Assembly (NCBI GenBank): GCA_036266155.1
Contig: DATANR010000152.1
Location: forward strand, 28,333-92,332
Source of the DNA: SIAJ01 sp036266155
Lineage (GTDB): Bacteria > Planctomycetota > Planctomycetia > Gemmatales > Gemmataceae
Length of the DNA stretch: 64,000 nucleotides
Direction: 5' to 3'
Part shown: positions 36,431 through 44,965 of the stretch, one piece after another
Layout: the number at the start of each line of letters is the position of its first letter
Position numbering within the stretch: position 1 is the first letter of the stretch
Position numbers and translations under genes: made by a program
Notes under the pieces: generated by a model
What the model saw: the letters and a program-made list of their open reading frames with translations, nothing else
Databases searched by the model: none
What the model was told of the DNA's origin: nothing

Positions 36431-36880
36431 TCACAGATACTTGATGCACACCACGCCCACCACCACCAACACCACGCCGATTGCGCGGCCCGGTGTGAGC
36501 GATTGTTCCGGCAACCCCATCAGCGCGAAGTGATCGAGCACCACCGAGCACAATAACTGCCCGCCTACTACCAACGCGATGAACGCCCCCGCCCCAAGTC
36601 TTGGCGTGAGTGCCGCCCCCGCCAGCACGATCGCCGCTCCAAGCGGACCGCCGACCCAGTTCCACCATTGCGTCGTCCGTAACGACTCCGCCGGCGGCGC
36701 CGGCGGGCGGAAAATCAACATCAGCGTGATCGCGGTCGCGAAGGTGCCGCAGATGGAAAAGAACGCGGCATACCACGGGTCGCCGATGTTATTGCGAAAT
36801 TTCGCATTGGCTGAGGCCTGCATGGCAATGCACGCCCCGGCCAGGGCCGCTAACAACGCGTAGGCGTGGGTCCAGTTCAT
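36431..36880 (-). CDS. DMT-family YdcZ/DUF606-like membrane protein
   Basis: 149 residues starting at MNWTHAYALLAALAGACIAMQ. Four to five hydrophobic helices; the N-terminal 'ALAGACIAMQASANAKFR' and 'VVGGQLLCSVVLDHFALMG' match the EamA-related YdcZ (DUF606) family, small proteins that usually work as half-size transporters. No partner half is found next to it. Substrate unknown. Confidence 0.85.
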   Translation of the reverse strand: MNWTHAYALLAALAGACIAMQASANAKFRNNIGDPWYAAFFSICGTFATAITLMLIFRPPAPPAESLRTTQWWNWVGGPLGAAIVLAGAALTPRLGAGAFIALVVGGQLLCSVVLDHFALMGLPEQSLTPGRAIGVVLVVVGVVCIKYL

Positions 36881-36899
36881 CGAGCATTTATCTCCAACA

Positions 36900-37055
36900 T
36901 CATTCCGGCGGGGATGCAGTCGTCTCGTCATCCGCTCGTCCGAAGACGCGATGCCAGGCGAATTCGGCAAGGCGCTCGAGCACGAGCACAAAGATAATCA
37001 CGATGGCGCCGATGAGCCCAACGAACAGGCCCGCGCCCAGGTCGCCATCGCGCAT
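36900..37055 (-). CDS. Small single-pass membrane protein (51 residues)
   Basis: The ORF begins MRDGDLGAGLFVGLIGAI and holds one transmembrane helix at ~9-26, followed by an amphipathic stretch and an acidic tail (ADDETTASPPE). It starts 20 nt downstream of the propeller gene's stop and ends 19 nt before the YdcZ-like start, in the same direction, so all three could be one operon. The ribosome site is weak. Confidence 0.5.
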   Translation of the reverse strand: MRDGDLGAGLFVGLIGAIVIIFVLVLERLAEFAWHRVFGRADDETTASPPE

Positions 37056-37075
37056 GATTCATGTCTCAACAGCAG

Positions 37076-37957
37076 TTATCGAAGCGGCCTTCCTTCGAGC
37101 GCCTTCCCGTCCGTATCGAGAATCTGGAAATGGTGGATGCCCGGTGCCTTTGGATCTTTGTGCGTCCACACGATCTTTTTGTCGCGAGTAACCTCGGTCA
37201 GCTTCACATCGTTCGCCCCGGCATGGTGGCTCGTGATGACCGTGTTGCCATTCGGCAACCGCTGCACACCGCAGGCGTCGTTAATCGGCTTGCCGGGCAG
37301 GTCATCGTTGGTCACGCGCCAGACTTCCTTGCCGGCCTTGTCGACTTCGATCACCAGATTGCCGAGCGTGCAGCCGATCAGTGTGTTGCCGTCTTCGAGC
37401 CGGATCGCGGTGAACGGCATGTCCGGCGTCTTCACCTCCCAAACCACCTTCCCCTCGGGCGTGTATTCGCGAACGACCTTGTCGAGCAGCTGGGGCACGA
37501 GGTAGTTGCCATTCGCCAGTTTGCGGGCCATGCGTGTTTGTAAATGATGATCTTTCGTCTGCGCCTGGAGCGGCACTTCGAGCGCGATCTTGCCGTCGCG
37601 GGTGACTTCGAGAAGGCGGGGCTTGTTGCCGGCCTCGGTAAGCAGGATGCGTTCACCCTCGAGCGGCTGGACGGTATTCACCTCGGCCTGCATGCCCTTG
37701 AATTCGAAAACGGTCTTGCCTTCCTTGGTCACTTCGACGGCCGACCCGCCGGGGCTCTCCTTGCTCTTCGAGAGGGCCAGCAGCACATTGCCATTCGGCA
37801 GCACCCAGCCATCGCGTGAACTCTGCGGATAGCGCCAGATGATCGTGCCGTCGCCGGCCCGGATGTACGTCTGCCCGCCGGTGGCCAGGAAGGCGTGCGT
37901 AATCGGCTCGGCCGAAGCGAGCGCGGGAAGTACGAGCAAAAGGAGAGTGATTCGCAT
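37076..37957 (-). CDS. Exported PQQ-like beta-propeller protein
   Basis: 293 residues from MRITLLLLVLPALASAEP, a signal peptide; the open frame has 30 extra upstream codons. Repeated blades 'VVWEVKTPDMPFTAIRLEDGNTLI', 'WRVTNDDLPGKPINDACGVQRLPNGNTVI' match the arylsulfotransferase/PQQ-like propeller type with 'LxNGN' turns. No heme or catalytic motif. Likely periplasmic; function unknown. Confidence 0.8.
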   Translation of the reverse strand: MRITLLLLVLPALASAEPITHAFLATGGQTYIRAGDGTIIWRYPQSSRDGWVLPNGNVLLALSKSKESPGGSAVEVTKEGKTVFEFKGMQAEVNTVQPLEGERILLTEAGNKPRLLEVTRDGKIALEVPLQAQTKDHHLQTRMARKLANGNYLVPQLLDKVVREYTPEGKVVWEVKTPDMPFTAIRLEDGNTLIGCTLGNLVIEVDKAGKEVWRVTNDDLPGKPINDACGVQRLPNGNTVITSHHAGANDVKLTEVTRDKKIVWTHKDPKAPGIHHFQILDTDGKALEGRPLR

Positions 37958-37996
37958 GGCGAGATTGTAGTGGCCGCAATGCCGCAACAAGAACAG

Positions 37997-38094
37997 AGCC
38001 ACGGATGAAACACGGACCAAACACGGATTCGGAGAAGTCAGAATCAAATGTCTTCCGGCCTTGTCCGCGTTTCATCCGTGTTTCATCCGTGGCT
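37997..38094. repeat. Inverted repeat with 20-bp arms, 'acggatgaaacacgga' type
   Basis: Perfect 20-bp arms lie at 37997-38016 and 38075-38094 around a 58-nt loop that contains further partial copies (acacgga; ttcatccgtg). It sits in the gap between divergent propeller and fae genes. The sequence type looks like a dispersed intergenic element rather than a terminator. Confidence 0.5.
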
Positions 38095-38117
38095 AAATTC
38101 GATCCGCTAGAAATCGT

Positions 38118-38146
38118 TTGCCCTGGACGGGTTCTGGCCGTATCGT
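38118..38146 (+). promoter_or_regulatory. Possible sigma-70 promoter of fae
   Basis: TTGCCC (38118-38123) and TATCGT (38141-38146) are separated by 17 bp, each matching the consensus at 4 of 6 positions. The predicted start would leave a leader of about 50 nt before the fae ATG at 38204. This is the best hexamer pair I saw in the gap. Confidence 0.3.
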
Positions 38147-38203
38147 GTCCCCCATCGAACCCGCCCGGGTCGCGTTTTGGCACCTCACACTAGGAGTCTC
38201 TCC

Positions 38204-38695
38204 ATGGCCATGTTCGTAGGCGAAGCACTGGTCGGCGACGGCAACGAGATTTCGCACATCGATCTGTTGATTGGCGACAAGGCAGGCCCGGTCGGCGCGG
38301 CCTTCGCCAACGCCCTGGCCACGCAAAGTGCCGGGCACTCCAGCTTGCTCGCGGTTGTTTCCCCGAATCTCGTCTGCAAGCCGGCCACGGTCATGATCAC
38401 CAAGGTCACGATCAAGGGCGCCAAGCAGGCCGTCCAGATGTTCGGCCCGGCCCAGGCGGCCGTCGCTCGCGCAGTCGTTGACTCGGTGGCCGACGGCGTG
38501 ATCCCGAAGGACAAGGCCGAAGAGTACGTGATCGTCTGCGGCGTGTTCATCCACTGGGACGCGGCCGACAACGCCAAGATCTACAAGTACAACTACGAAG
38601 CCACCAAACTGGCCATCAAGAACGCCATGCGCGGCGAGCCAAAGATGGACGAGATCATCGCCAAGAAGGAAACGGCGCACCCGTTCGAGAAGTAG
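38204..38695 (+). CDS. fae: Formaldehyde-activating enzyme (5,6,7,8-tetrahydromethanopterin hydro-lyase)
   Basis: 163 residues; ATG 38204 has TAGGAG seven nt upstream. Nearly every family signature is present: 'MFVGEALVGDGNEISHIDLLIG', with the His believed to act as general acid, 'VGAAFANALATQSAGHSSLLAV', 'KVTIKGAKQAVQMFGPAQAAVA', and 'KIYKYNYEATKLAIKNAM'. It condenses formaldehyde with tetrahydromethanopterin to methylene-H4MPT in the cytoplasm. The downstream gene encodes the next enzyme, MtdB, so this is a functional C1 pair for formaldehyde detoxification or oxidation. Confidence 0.96.
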   Translation: MAMFVGEALVGDGNEISHIDLLIGDKAGPVGAAFANALATQSAGHSSLLAVVSPNLVCKPATVMITKVTIKGAKQAVQMFGPAQAAVARAVVDSVADGVIPKDKAEEYVIVCGVFIHWDAADNAKIYKYNYEATKLAIKNAMRGEPKMDEIIAKKETAHPFEK

Positions 38696-38702
38696 TCGCG
38701 TA

Positions 38703-38780
38703 CAGAGGTCAGAAGTCAGAGGTCAGAAGTCAGTTCAAACCGGCCAACGATTTCTGACCTCTGATTTCTGACCTCTGACT
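38703..38780. repeat. Tandem and inverted GAGGTCAGA repeats between fae and mtdB
   Basis: The 14-mer agaggtcagaagtc is repeated exactly at 38704-38717 and 38718-38731. Its reverse complement recurs in 38752-38780 (tctgacctctga type), so the RNA would form a long hairpin inside the fae-mtdB transcript. The repeat starts 8 nt after the fae stop and ends 11 nt before the mtdB start, where it could affect mtdB expression or transcript stability. Confidence 0.7.
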
Positions 38781-38791
38781 CCTGGCGAAGC

Positions 38792-39664
38792 ATGTCTGAC
38801 AAACACAAAATCCTCATCCAACTCGATACAGACGCGCAGCCGAGCGTGTTCGATCGCGTTGTCGCCGTCGACGCGGGCGTCGATTTTCTGTTTACGCATC
38901 ACGCGGTCAAGCCCGATCAAGTGCAGGGGCTCGTGCATGGGGCGATCTTCACACGCGGACCGAACAGCCTGAAAAGCACGGCGATCTTTATCGGCGGCAG
39001 CGATGTCGTTGCCGGCGAAGCGATTCTCGATGCCGTTCGCAAGAGCTTTGTGCCGCAATACGGGCTAAGCGTTTCGGCGATGCTCGATTCGAACGGTTCG
39101 AATACGACGGCGGCCGCCGCAGTGCGCGCCGCGTCGAAGCACATGGACCTTGGGCAGACGAAGGCTCTGGTTCTCGGTGGGACCGGGCCGGTCGGGCAAC
39201 GGGTAGCCCGCCTACTCGCCCGCCAGGGAGCGGATGTCCGGATCGGTTCGCGTTCCGTGGAACGAGCGCAGGGCGTCGCAGCGGCCATCAAGGCGAATTT
39301 GCCGAATGCCAAAGTCGAGGCAACAGGGACAACCAGCACCGCCGACGGGCCCAAGGCCCTCGAAGGTCGCGATCTGGTAATCGCCGCCGGCGCCGCGGGC
39401 GCGATGTTGTTACCCGCCAAGACACGAGCAACAACAAAGAGCCTGCACCTGATGATCGACTTGAACGCGGTTCCGCCCGCGGGCATCGAGGGCATCGAGG
39501 TCACTGACAAGGCAATGATGCGCGACGACATCATCTGCTATGGCGCCATCGGCGTCGGCGACACCAAGATGAAGATCCACAAGGCCGCGATCGCGAAACT
39601 GTTCGAGAGCAACAATCAAGTGCTCGACGCGGAAGAGATTTACGATCTGGCGCTGCGGCTGTGA
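38792..39664 (+). CDS. mtdB: Methylene-tetrahydromethanopterin dehydrogenase
   Basis: 290 residues. 'KILIQLDTDAQPSVFDRVVAVDAG' at the start and the NAD(P)-binding glycine loop 'ALVLGGTGPVGQRVARLLA' are typical of MtdA/MtdB enzymes; 'AGVDFLFTHHAVKPDQVQGLVHGAIFTRGP' is the pterin-binding region. It oxidises methylene-H4MPT to methenyl-H4MPT with NAD(P). Being next to fae supports MtdB rather than the folate-using MtdA. Remaining H4MPT-pathway genes (mch, fhc) are outside the window. Confidence 0.92.
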   Translation: MSDKHKILIQLDTDAQPSVFDRVVAVDAGVDFLFTHHAVKPDQVQGLVHGAIFTRGPNSLKSTAIFIGGSDVVAGEAILDAVRKSFVPQYGLSVSAMLDSNGSNTTAAAAVRAASKHMDLGQTKALVLGGTGPVGQRVARLLARQGADVRIGSRSVERAQGVAAAIKANLPNAKVEATGTTSTADGPKALEGRDLVIAAGAAGAMLLPAKTRATTKSLHLMIDLNAVPPAGIEGIEVTDKAMMRDDIICYGAIGVGDTKMKIHKAAIAKLFESNNQVLDAEEIYDLALRL

Positions 39665-39675
39665 GAGAGTCTTGT

Positions 39676-39780
39676 TCCCCCTCTCCGTTTCGGAGAGGGG
39701 GTTAGGGGGAGAGGTCTTCACTTGGGCCCGCCGAAAACCTCTCCCCCCGGCCTCCTCTCCGCCGCGGAGAGGGGGAGAAA
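39676..39780. repeat. REP-like cluster of nested 'cctctccg' inverted repeats
   Basis: An 11-bp stem ccccctctccg/cggagaggggg (39676-39686, 39690-39700) is followed by 'gggggagaggt' and 'acctctccccc' arms, and by a second copy (ctctccg ccg cggagag) near 39762-39778. The cluster lies after mtdB and may end its transcript. The style is that of dispersed intergenic repeats of planctomycete genomes. Confidence 0.5.
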
Positions 39781-39922
39781 ATCCGCGCCGCCCGCGAGGA
39801 AATCGACCGTATTTCAATGAAGCGCAGCATCTGCCCACCAGACTAAGGTGGACGGTCTAGCAGGGTCGAATCGATCGCCAGCCGGCCTCCATGAACTCTT
39901 CGTTCTTGCTCGCAACCGCGGA

Positions 39923-42541
39923 TCACTTCCGCAGTAACAGCCCAACCCCCGTCACTTCCTTCGGATTCGTCTTGCCGACGATGCCGACCATCGTCGAGCC
40001 GTCGCCGCCGAGTTTGGTTGGGCCGCCGCCGCCTTGGCCGCCGATCCAGTCGCTTTCGTAGGTGTCCGATGGGTCGAGCTTGCCGTCGACGACTTTCATG
40101 AACGTGATTGATAAACCGTCGAGGCCCAAGCCGGTTTTGGTCGTGATCGCGCCGACGGCATAGCCGGGTTTGGCGACGACCTTGACGATCCGGTTGAGGA
40201 TTGTCCCGCGTTGCACGCCGAGCGTCTCCGTGCTGTCTTTGCGATAAACGGGCCGAAGCGCCTTGATCACGTCGTTATCGAAAAACTTGCCGAGGCCGAT
40301 ATGCAAGCCGACCAGGAGGCCGCCCGCGGGAGCAGTGTCCAGGAACTCCGGATCACCGCCGCCGCCGTGAATCGGCGTGGCCTTCGTGCCCGGCGGCGGG
40401 ACGGCCCCAATCATCGTTTCCTGGCCGCGGAAGACCACGCCAATCGCGATCAGGTTCTTCTCATCGGCCCGGCCAATCAATCCGACGCCTGGCGCGCCAT
40501 TCATGCCGGTGACTTTGACCGGACGCAGCTCCATCGGATTGCCGCCGGCCCACTCGCTTTCGTAAGCATCCGTCGGATCGAGCTTGCCGTCCTTGATCTT
40601 CATGAACGTGACGGACATCCCGTCGATCGCCAAGGCCGTCTTGGCGGTGAAGGCGCCAATCGCGTAACCGGTCTTGGCCTTGAGCGTGATGATTGGCCCG
40701 CTGGCGTTGCCGCGCTTCTCGCCCATCTGCTCCTTATCACCGACGCGATAGATCCCCTGTGCTACCCGCACCAGATATTTGCCGTTGTCGTCAACTAGAC
40801 CGAGTTCCAGTCCGACCAACAGGCCGCCGGCCGGGGCCAGTTCGCGGAATTCCGGACCGATGCCGAAGCCGAGCATCTGAGGCCTCGGGCTGGCCACGCC
40901 CTTGGGCGGCGGCCTGACGACGATACTCGGCGTCCCGCCCGGAATCGTCTTGGGCTCGGTCATGGGCGTGGGCGTGGGCGATGGGTCTTTCTTCGCAACC
41001 GCTGGAGACAGTCGGCACGAGTTCAGGAACGTCAACGCGTCCTCACCATCCACCGCGTCGCTGCCGCCGGTAACCTCCAGGATCACGACCTTTCGACCGT
41101 TGGCCACGAATAGACGAACGCGACTGGATTTGCGCGCGCCCGCGATCCGATACTCGCGGCCGGTGATTCCGCCAAGTTGGACCTCGGTTTCGCTCGTCAC
41201 TTTGCCATCGAGTTCCGACGCCACCCAATCGCGGAAGCCGTCTTCCATTTCGTGCGGTTTCAGCCGGGCGGTGGGGGGCATCATGAGCTGGTCCGCCACA
41301 TAGACCGTCCCGTTCGCCATCTCGACACTGAGTGAAGTCGTCCGTAGGCGTAGGCCGCGCACCGTGGCCGTCCGTTCCCGCTCGGACTGGCGCTTCGCCT
41401 TGTCCGGGATCCAGACCGAGAACGCATTGTCGCGGGGAATAAACTCTTTCCATCCGTCCGGCGGCGATCCCGTGACCAGGGCGGCGCCGGCCAAATTGAG
41501 ATTGCGAATCGCGGTCGCGCCTTTGCCGGCCATGCCGTCGGGTGCCGCCTGCACGAATAATTCACCAGTAGGTTTGTCGAGAACAAACTCGCCGGTAGCG
41601 ACTCCGTTAGCGAAGTTGAGGGCCACGTGCTTCGCGGCCGTGTGCTTCTCGAGTAAATCCGTTGCCGCCGGCTTGGCCCCCTTCGGCTCGACAACGACAT
41701 AGTGGAGCGTCACGCCCTTCGTCGCTCCGACCGGGTCGATCACGCCGACTTCCACCTTGACGGTCACTTTCCCGTCGGTCCCCGGTGTGGTCGTCAAGTA
41801 TGGCTTTCCCAGACTGCCATTGAGCACGCGATTCAGTTCCGCGCCCGGCACCACAAAGCCGATGCCCTGGCCATCGCGGATCGTGGCGACCGCCACACCA
41901 ACGAGCTGCCCCTTGGCATCGACCACTGGCCCGCCACTGTTGCCCGGATTCAGGTTGCCGTCAATCTGCACGACGGACAGCTCCCCATTCTCGCCGAGCC
42001 GCAAGCTCGAAATGGATGCCTTACCGACCGTGACCGCCGGCGACGCCTGACCGACCCCGAGCGCCTTGCCGAACGGAAAGCCAAAGGAGAAAACGGGCAT
42101 GGTCTCGAAGAGTTTTGGCGGAACCGTTTTGATCGGAGCGGGCACATCGGTGAGCCCGGTCACGCGGAGAATCGCCAGATCGGCCTCCGGATCGAAGGCG
42201 ACCGCATCGGCTTGCTCGGTTCGCTCGCTTTTGGCGCCGCTGTCGAACACAAGCTTGATCTTGGCGGCTTTCGCGAGCCGAATTGCTTCGGACGGCCGCA
42301 GCCGGCGACTTTCGTTGGGACCGGCCAGAACGTGAAAATTGGTCGCGACGTAAGCGGCATCCTTTTCCACTTTGACGACGAAACCGGAGCCGGAGCCCAG
42401 CCAATCCGCGCCGCGCACTTGAACGAACACCGTGGCGCGCTTGACGGACGTGACCACGGCCTCAGTGGGACTGCCCTCTTGAGCCCACGCGGCGAATGGA
42501 ATGGCCCCCAGGCATAGCAATGCGACAGATGCGGCGCGCAT
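39923..42541 (-). CDS. Trypsin-like (HtrA-type) serine protease with duplicated C-terminal domain
   Basis: 872 residues; ATG 42541 with GGAG eight nt upstream and a signal peptide ending near AAWAQE. The S1C triad is intact: His70 ('ATNFHVLAG'), Asp121 ('EADLAILR') and Ser202 ('NPGNSGGPVVD'). There is no PDZ domain. Residues ~560-710 and ~715-872 are two related copies of a domain ('PAGGLLVGLELGLV' / 'PAGGLLVGLHIGLG'; 'TGYAIGAFTAKTALAIDGMS' / 'PGYAVGAITTKTGLGLDGLS'; 'ESEWAGG' / 'ESDWIGG'). These copies may bind ligand or substrate. The protease should act outside the cytoplasm. Confidence 0.88.
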   Translation of the reverse strand: MRAASVALLCLGAIPFAAWAQEGSPTEAVVTSVKRATVFVQVRGADWLGSGSGFVVKVEKDAAYVATNFHVLAGPNESRRLRPSEAIRLAKAAKIKLVFDSGAKSERTEQADAVAFDPEADLAILRVTGLTDVPAPIKTVPPKLFETMPVFSFGFPFGKALGVGQASPAVTVGKASISSLRLGENGELSVVQIDGNLNPGNSGGPVVDAKGQLVGVAVATIRDGQGIGFVVPGAELNRVLNGSLGKPYLTTTPGTDGKVTVKVEVGVIDPVGATKGVTLHYVVVEPKGAKPAATDLLEKHTAAKHVALNFANGVATGEFVLDKPTGELFVQAAPDGMAGKGATAIRNLNLAGAALVTGSPPDGWKEFIPRDNAFSVWIPDKAKRQSERERTATVRGLRLRTTSLSVEMANGTVYVADQLMMPPTARLKPHEMEDGFRDWVASELDGKVTSETEVQLGGITGREYRIAGARKSSRVRLFVANGRKVVILEVTGGSDAVDGEDALTFLNSCRLSPAVAKKDPSPTPTPMTEPKTIPGGTPSIVVRPPPKGVASPRPQMLGFGIGPEFRELAPAGGLLVGLELGLVDDNGKYLVRVAQGIYRVGDKEQMGEKRGNASGPIITLKAKTGYAIGAFTAKTALAIDGMSVTFMKIKDGKLDPTDAYESEWAGGNPMELRPVKVTGMNGAPGVGLIGRADEKNLIAIGVVFRGQETMIGAVPPPGTKATPIHGGGGDPEFLDTAPAGGLLVGLHIGLGKFFDNDVIKALRPVYRKDSTETLGVQRGTILNRIVKVVAKPGYAVGAITTKTGLGLDGLSITFMKVVDGKLDPSDTYESDWIGGQGGGGPTKLGGDGSTMVGIVGKTNPKEVTGVGLLLRK

Positions 42542-42769
42542 CAGCACGTCTCCGAACACGAACACGAATGGCTATGAGGGTCTGGACATTAGACTTGGCG
42601 TGAGGTGGGGCCGTCAAGGGAAATACTGCGACAAATGCCGGTTTTGGACCCGAACGAGTGCTTCGGTTGCAAACGTGATCGCCATGTTCCTGGGATTCAA
42701 ACACCGAGGGCGCAATTCACTCGTTTGCTCAAGCGTGAGGCCGCGCTTGGTAGTCCGGGCTTTTCTTCT

Positions 42770-43765
42770 CTACGTCCCAGCCCGTTCGGCGACGGCGTCC
42801 AGCCCGGTGAGGACCGCCTTGCCATCGGACCGTTTCACCAAGTCGATCAGGAGTTCGACAGCCTTGAACTCCGGATCGACGATCCCCAGGCAGGATGGGT
42901 GCGCCAGGAGGTCGAACACCTGCCGCTTCGCGATGACTGCCTCCGCCGCACGACGGACGGCTGTCAGGAACCAGTCGAGCCTCCAGCGTCCGTTGCGGAA
43001 GGTGCCGATGTCGCTGACCGGGCTCATCGGCACTTCGATCAGCCCGTCGGGGTAGCGGAACGGCTGGGCCTGCTCCTGGGCGGCCACGATTGCCTTCAGC
43101 ATGTCTTCCGCTGGTTCCTCGAACGGCTTGGACATCGGGTGCGCCGGGTATTTGCTGCTGACCCAGGTGAAGCCCTGGTCGCGCAGCCATTTTCGAACGT
43201 CGGGCCGGTCGGCCAGCCCGTTCGCGAACCCACCCGGGGTGCGGAAACCCGCGGGGTCGACACCGATGCGCGATTTCAGGGCCGCCGTCGCCAGCCGAAT
43301 GTTTTCGACAATCACCTGTTCCGGCGTTCGCCCCTCGATCAGCCAGGGGGCCCGTTGAAAACGGAACTGAATGTCTTCCGGTTTAGTCGCCAACACATTG
43401 ACGTGATCGTAGGTGTGGTTGCCAATCGGATGCCCGTCGGGAGCCAGGTCCTTCAGCCAGCCGACGTCCGCCTGTTCGAATAGCCGACCGACGACGAATA
43501 AATGGACGACCCCGCCCGCCGCCTTCACTCGTTTGCACACTCCGACCGTGTACTTCTTGGCGTCGTCGAGGTTGCCCTTCTCGTAGTCCCAGTGCGTGTC
43601 CGCCCAACGGGGGAAGTTGCGGCTCATCTCGAGGTCGAGGGTGATCGCGATCAGCGCCTTGCCGGCGTGGGATGGCTCGGCCATGCTCGCCCGATAGCCA
43701 GCCAGGCCGAACACGCCGGCCGCACCGGCGGCCAGAAAGCGGCGAGGGGTCACGATCGGGTTCAT
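42770..43765 (-). CDS. Exported polysaccharide deacetylase (NodB family)
   Basis: 331 residues; the N-terminus has a twin-arginine-like signal (TPRRFLAAGAAGVFGLAGY). NodB motifs are visible: catalytic base Asp44 in 'AITLDLEMSRN', and metal-binding His117 and His121 in 'GNHTYDHVN'. The late motif 'FDLLAHPSCLGI' holds the expected His. It removes acetyl groups from a polysaccharide, possibly cell-surface glycan. The ATG overlaps the end of a short upstream fragment (ATGA). Confidence 0.88.
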   Translation of the reverse strand: MNPIVTPRRFLAAGAAGVFGLAGYRASMAEPSHAGKALIAITLDLEMSRNFPRWADTHWDYEKGNLDDAKKYTVGVCKRVKAAGGVVHLFVVGRLFEQADVGWLKDLAPDGHPIGNHTYDHVNVLATKPEDIQFRFQRAPWLIEGRTPEQVIVENIRLATAALKSRIGVDPAGFRTPGGFANGLADRPDVRKWLRDQGFTWVSSKYPAHPMSKPFEEPAEDMLKAIVAAQEQAQPFRYPDGLIEVPMSPVSDIGTFRNGRWRLDWFLTAVRRAAEAVIAKRQVFDLLAHPSCLGIVDPEFKAVELLIDLVKRSDGKAVLTGLDAVAERAGT

Positions 43766-44016
43766 TTCTTCGCCCCGTGGTATTTGACCCAGGACACTTG
43801 AGTAATCATGTGGTCGATGGATGCGAACGAGATGGCCGCGTTGGTTGCGTGCTTGGAGGAATCGTTGGCGGGGAAGGTCGCCAGGGTCGCGTCGCCCACC
43901 AGGAACACGTTGAAGCGTATACCCGCTGGTGTGCGCGAAGTCTGGCTATTTTCATTTACCGCAATCGCTGTCGACCCCACCTTTCCAAGGCGAGAAATCC
44001 TGGAAGGGTAGATCAT
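43762..44016 (-). pseudogene. C-terminal fragment, possibly of an isochorismatase-like hydrolase
   Basis: An 84-codon frame with 'IRFNVFLVGDATLATFPAND' and 'HATNAAISFASIDHMITQVSWV', which looks like the last strand and helix of a cysteine hydrolase/isochorismatase-like fold. The N-terminal catalytic part is not found upstream on either strand. The frame ends in an ATGA overlap with the deacetylase gene, so it was once translated. A truncated remnant is the best reading; a true small gene remains possible. Confidence 0.4.
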
Positions 44017-44130
44017 GGGCTAATCGGCGATGCATTCGGGAGTACGACGCTGCGCATCCAATCCCCGGCTAAAGTCTGGGGCCTTCGGCGTCCTTCGGGA
44101 GTTCGGCCATGCGCTGCTCGCGGAACCGAC

Positions 44131-44161
44131 AAAAAAAGCCGGAGCCCATGGGCCCCGGCTT
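44131..44161 (-). terminator. Rho-independent terminator of the sigma-factor gene
   Basis: On the minus strand, a GC-rich stem (aagccggggccc/gggctccggctt) is followed at once by a run of seven T. It lies 28 nt past the stop of the FliA/WhiG-type sigma gene. It is the clearest classical intrinsic terminator in the window. Confidence 0.85.
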
Positions 44162-44188
44162 GGATCGATGAGTCCGAGTCTTCCGCAA

Positions 44189-44965
44189 TCAGGTACTAAA
44201 CTCCGGCCGGCGTTTGGCGAGCTGGCCTTGCAGACGGGCGACGATGCTCGAGTGCATCTGGCTCACGCGGGACTCGCTCAGGTCGAGCGTCGCCCCGATC
44301 TCTTTCATCGTCATGTCTTCGTAATAGTACAAGATGATGATGAGCCGTTCGTTGCGGTTGAGGCCCTTCGTCACCAGCTTCATCAGGTCGCGGTTCTGCA
44401 GCCGGCCGGTCGGGTCGATCGCCTTCTTGTCTTCCAGAATGTCGATCTCGCGGACGTCCTTGTAGCTATCGGTCTCGTACCACTTCTTGTTCAAGCTCAC
44501 CAACGAGACGGCCGTCGCCTCGCCGAGATATTCCTGAAGTTGGTCGAGCGTGATGTTCAGCCGGGCGGCTAGCTCGTCCGGACGGGGCGGGCGTCCGAGT
44601 TCGGCTTCCAAGCCTTTGCGGGCGGCTTCCATCTTGGACGCCTTGGACCGAACCAGACGTGGAACCCAGTCCATCGTGCGCAGTTCGTCCAGCATGGCGC
44701 CGCGAATACGCGGAACGCAATAGGTCTCGAACTTGACGCCGCGCGTCAGGTCGAAAGCGTCGATCGCGTCCATCAAACCGAACGTGCCCGCGGAGATCAA
44801 GTCGTCGAGTTCGACGCCGTCGGGCAGCCGAGCCCAGATGCGTTCGGCGTTGTACTTGACCAACGGCAGGAACCGCTCGACCAGCCGGTTGCGGCATTCG
44901 ATGTTACCGGTCTCCCGGTACTCCTGCCACACCTGCGGGATGTCCATATCCACTTGCGTCAGCAT
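44189..44965 (-). CDS. FliA/WhiG-type sigma-70 factor (group 3)
   Basis: 258 residues; ATG 44965 with GGAGGAG just upstream. Sigma-2 ('RNRLVERFLPLVKYNAERIW', 'DLISAGTFGLMDAIDAFD', 'FETYCVPRIRGAMLDELR'), sigma-3 ('RPPRPDELAARLNITLDQL') and sigma-4 ('RLIIILYYYEDMTMKEIGATL', 'ESRVSQMHSSIVARL') are all complete. The 'FETYCVPRIRGAMLDELR' box is typical of FliA/WhiG. No flagellar gene or anti-sigma gene is adjacent, so the regulon is open. Transcription ends at the hairpin at 44131. Confidence 0.93.
   Translation of the reverse strand: MLTQVDMDIPQVWQEYRETGNIECRNRLVERFLPLVKYNAERIWARLPDGVELDDLISAGTFGLMDAIDAFDLTRGVKFETYCVPRIRGAMLDELRTMDWVPRLVRSKASKMEAARKGLEAELGRPPRPDELAARLNITLDQLQEYLGEATAVSLVSLNKKWYETDSYKDVREIDILEDKKAIDPTGRLQNRDLMKLVTKGLNRNERLIIILYYYEDMTMKEIGATLDLSESRVSQMHSSIVARLQGQLAKRRPEFST

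Noticed and set aside
44189..44965. Flagellar regulon marker
   Set aside because: FliA/WhiG sigma factors also serve non-flagellar roles; no flagellar gene is in the window.
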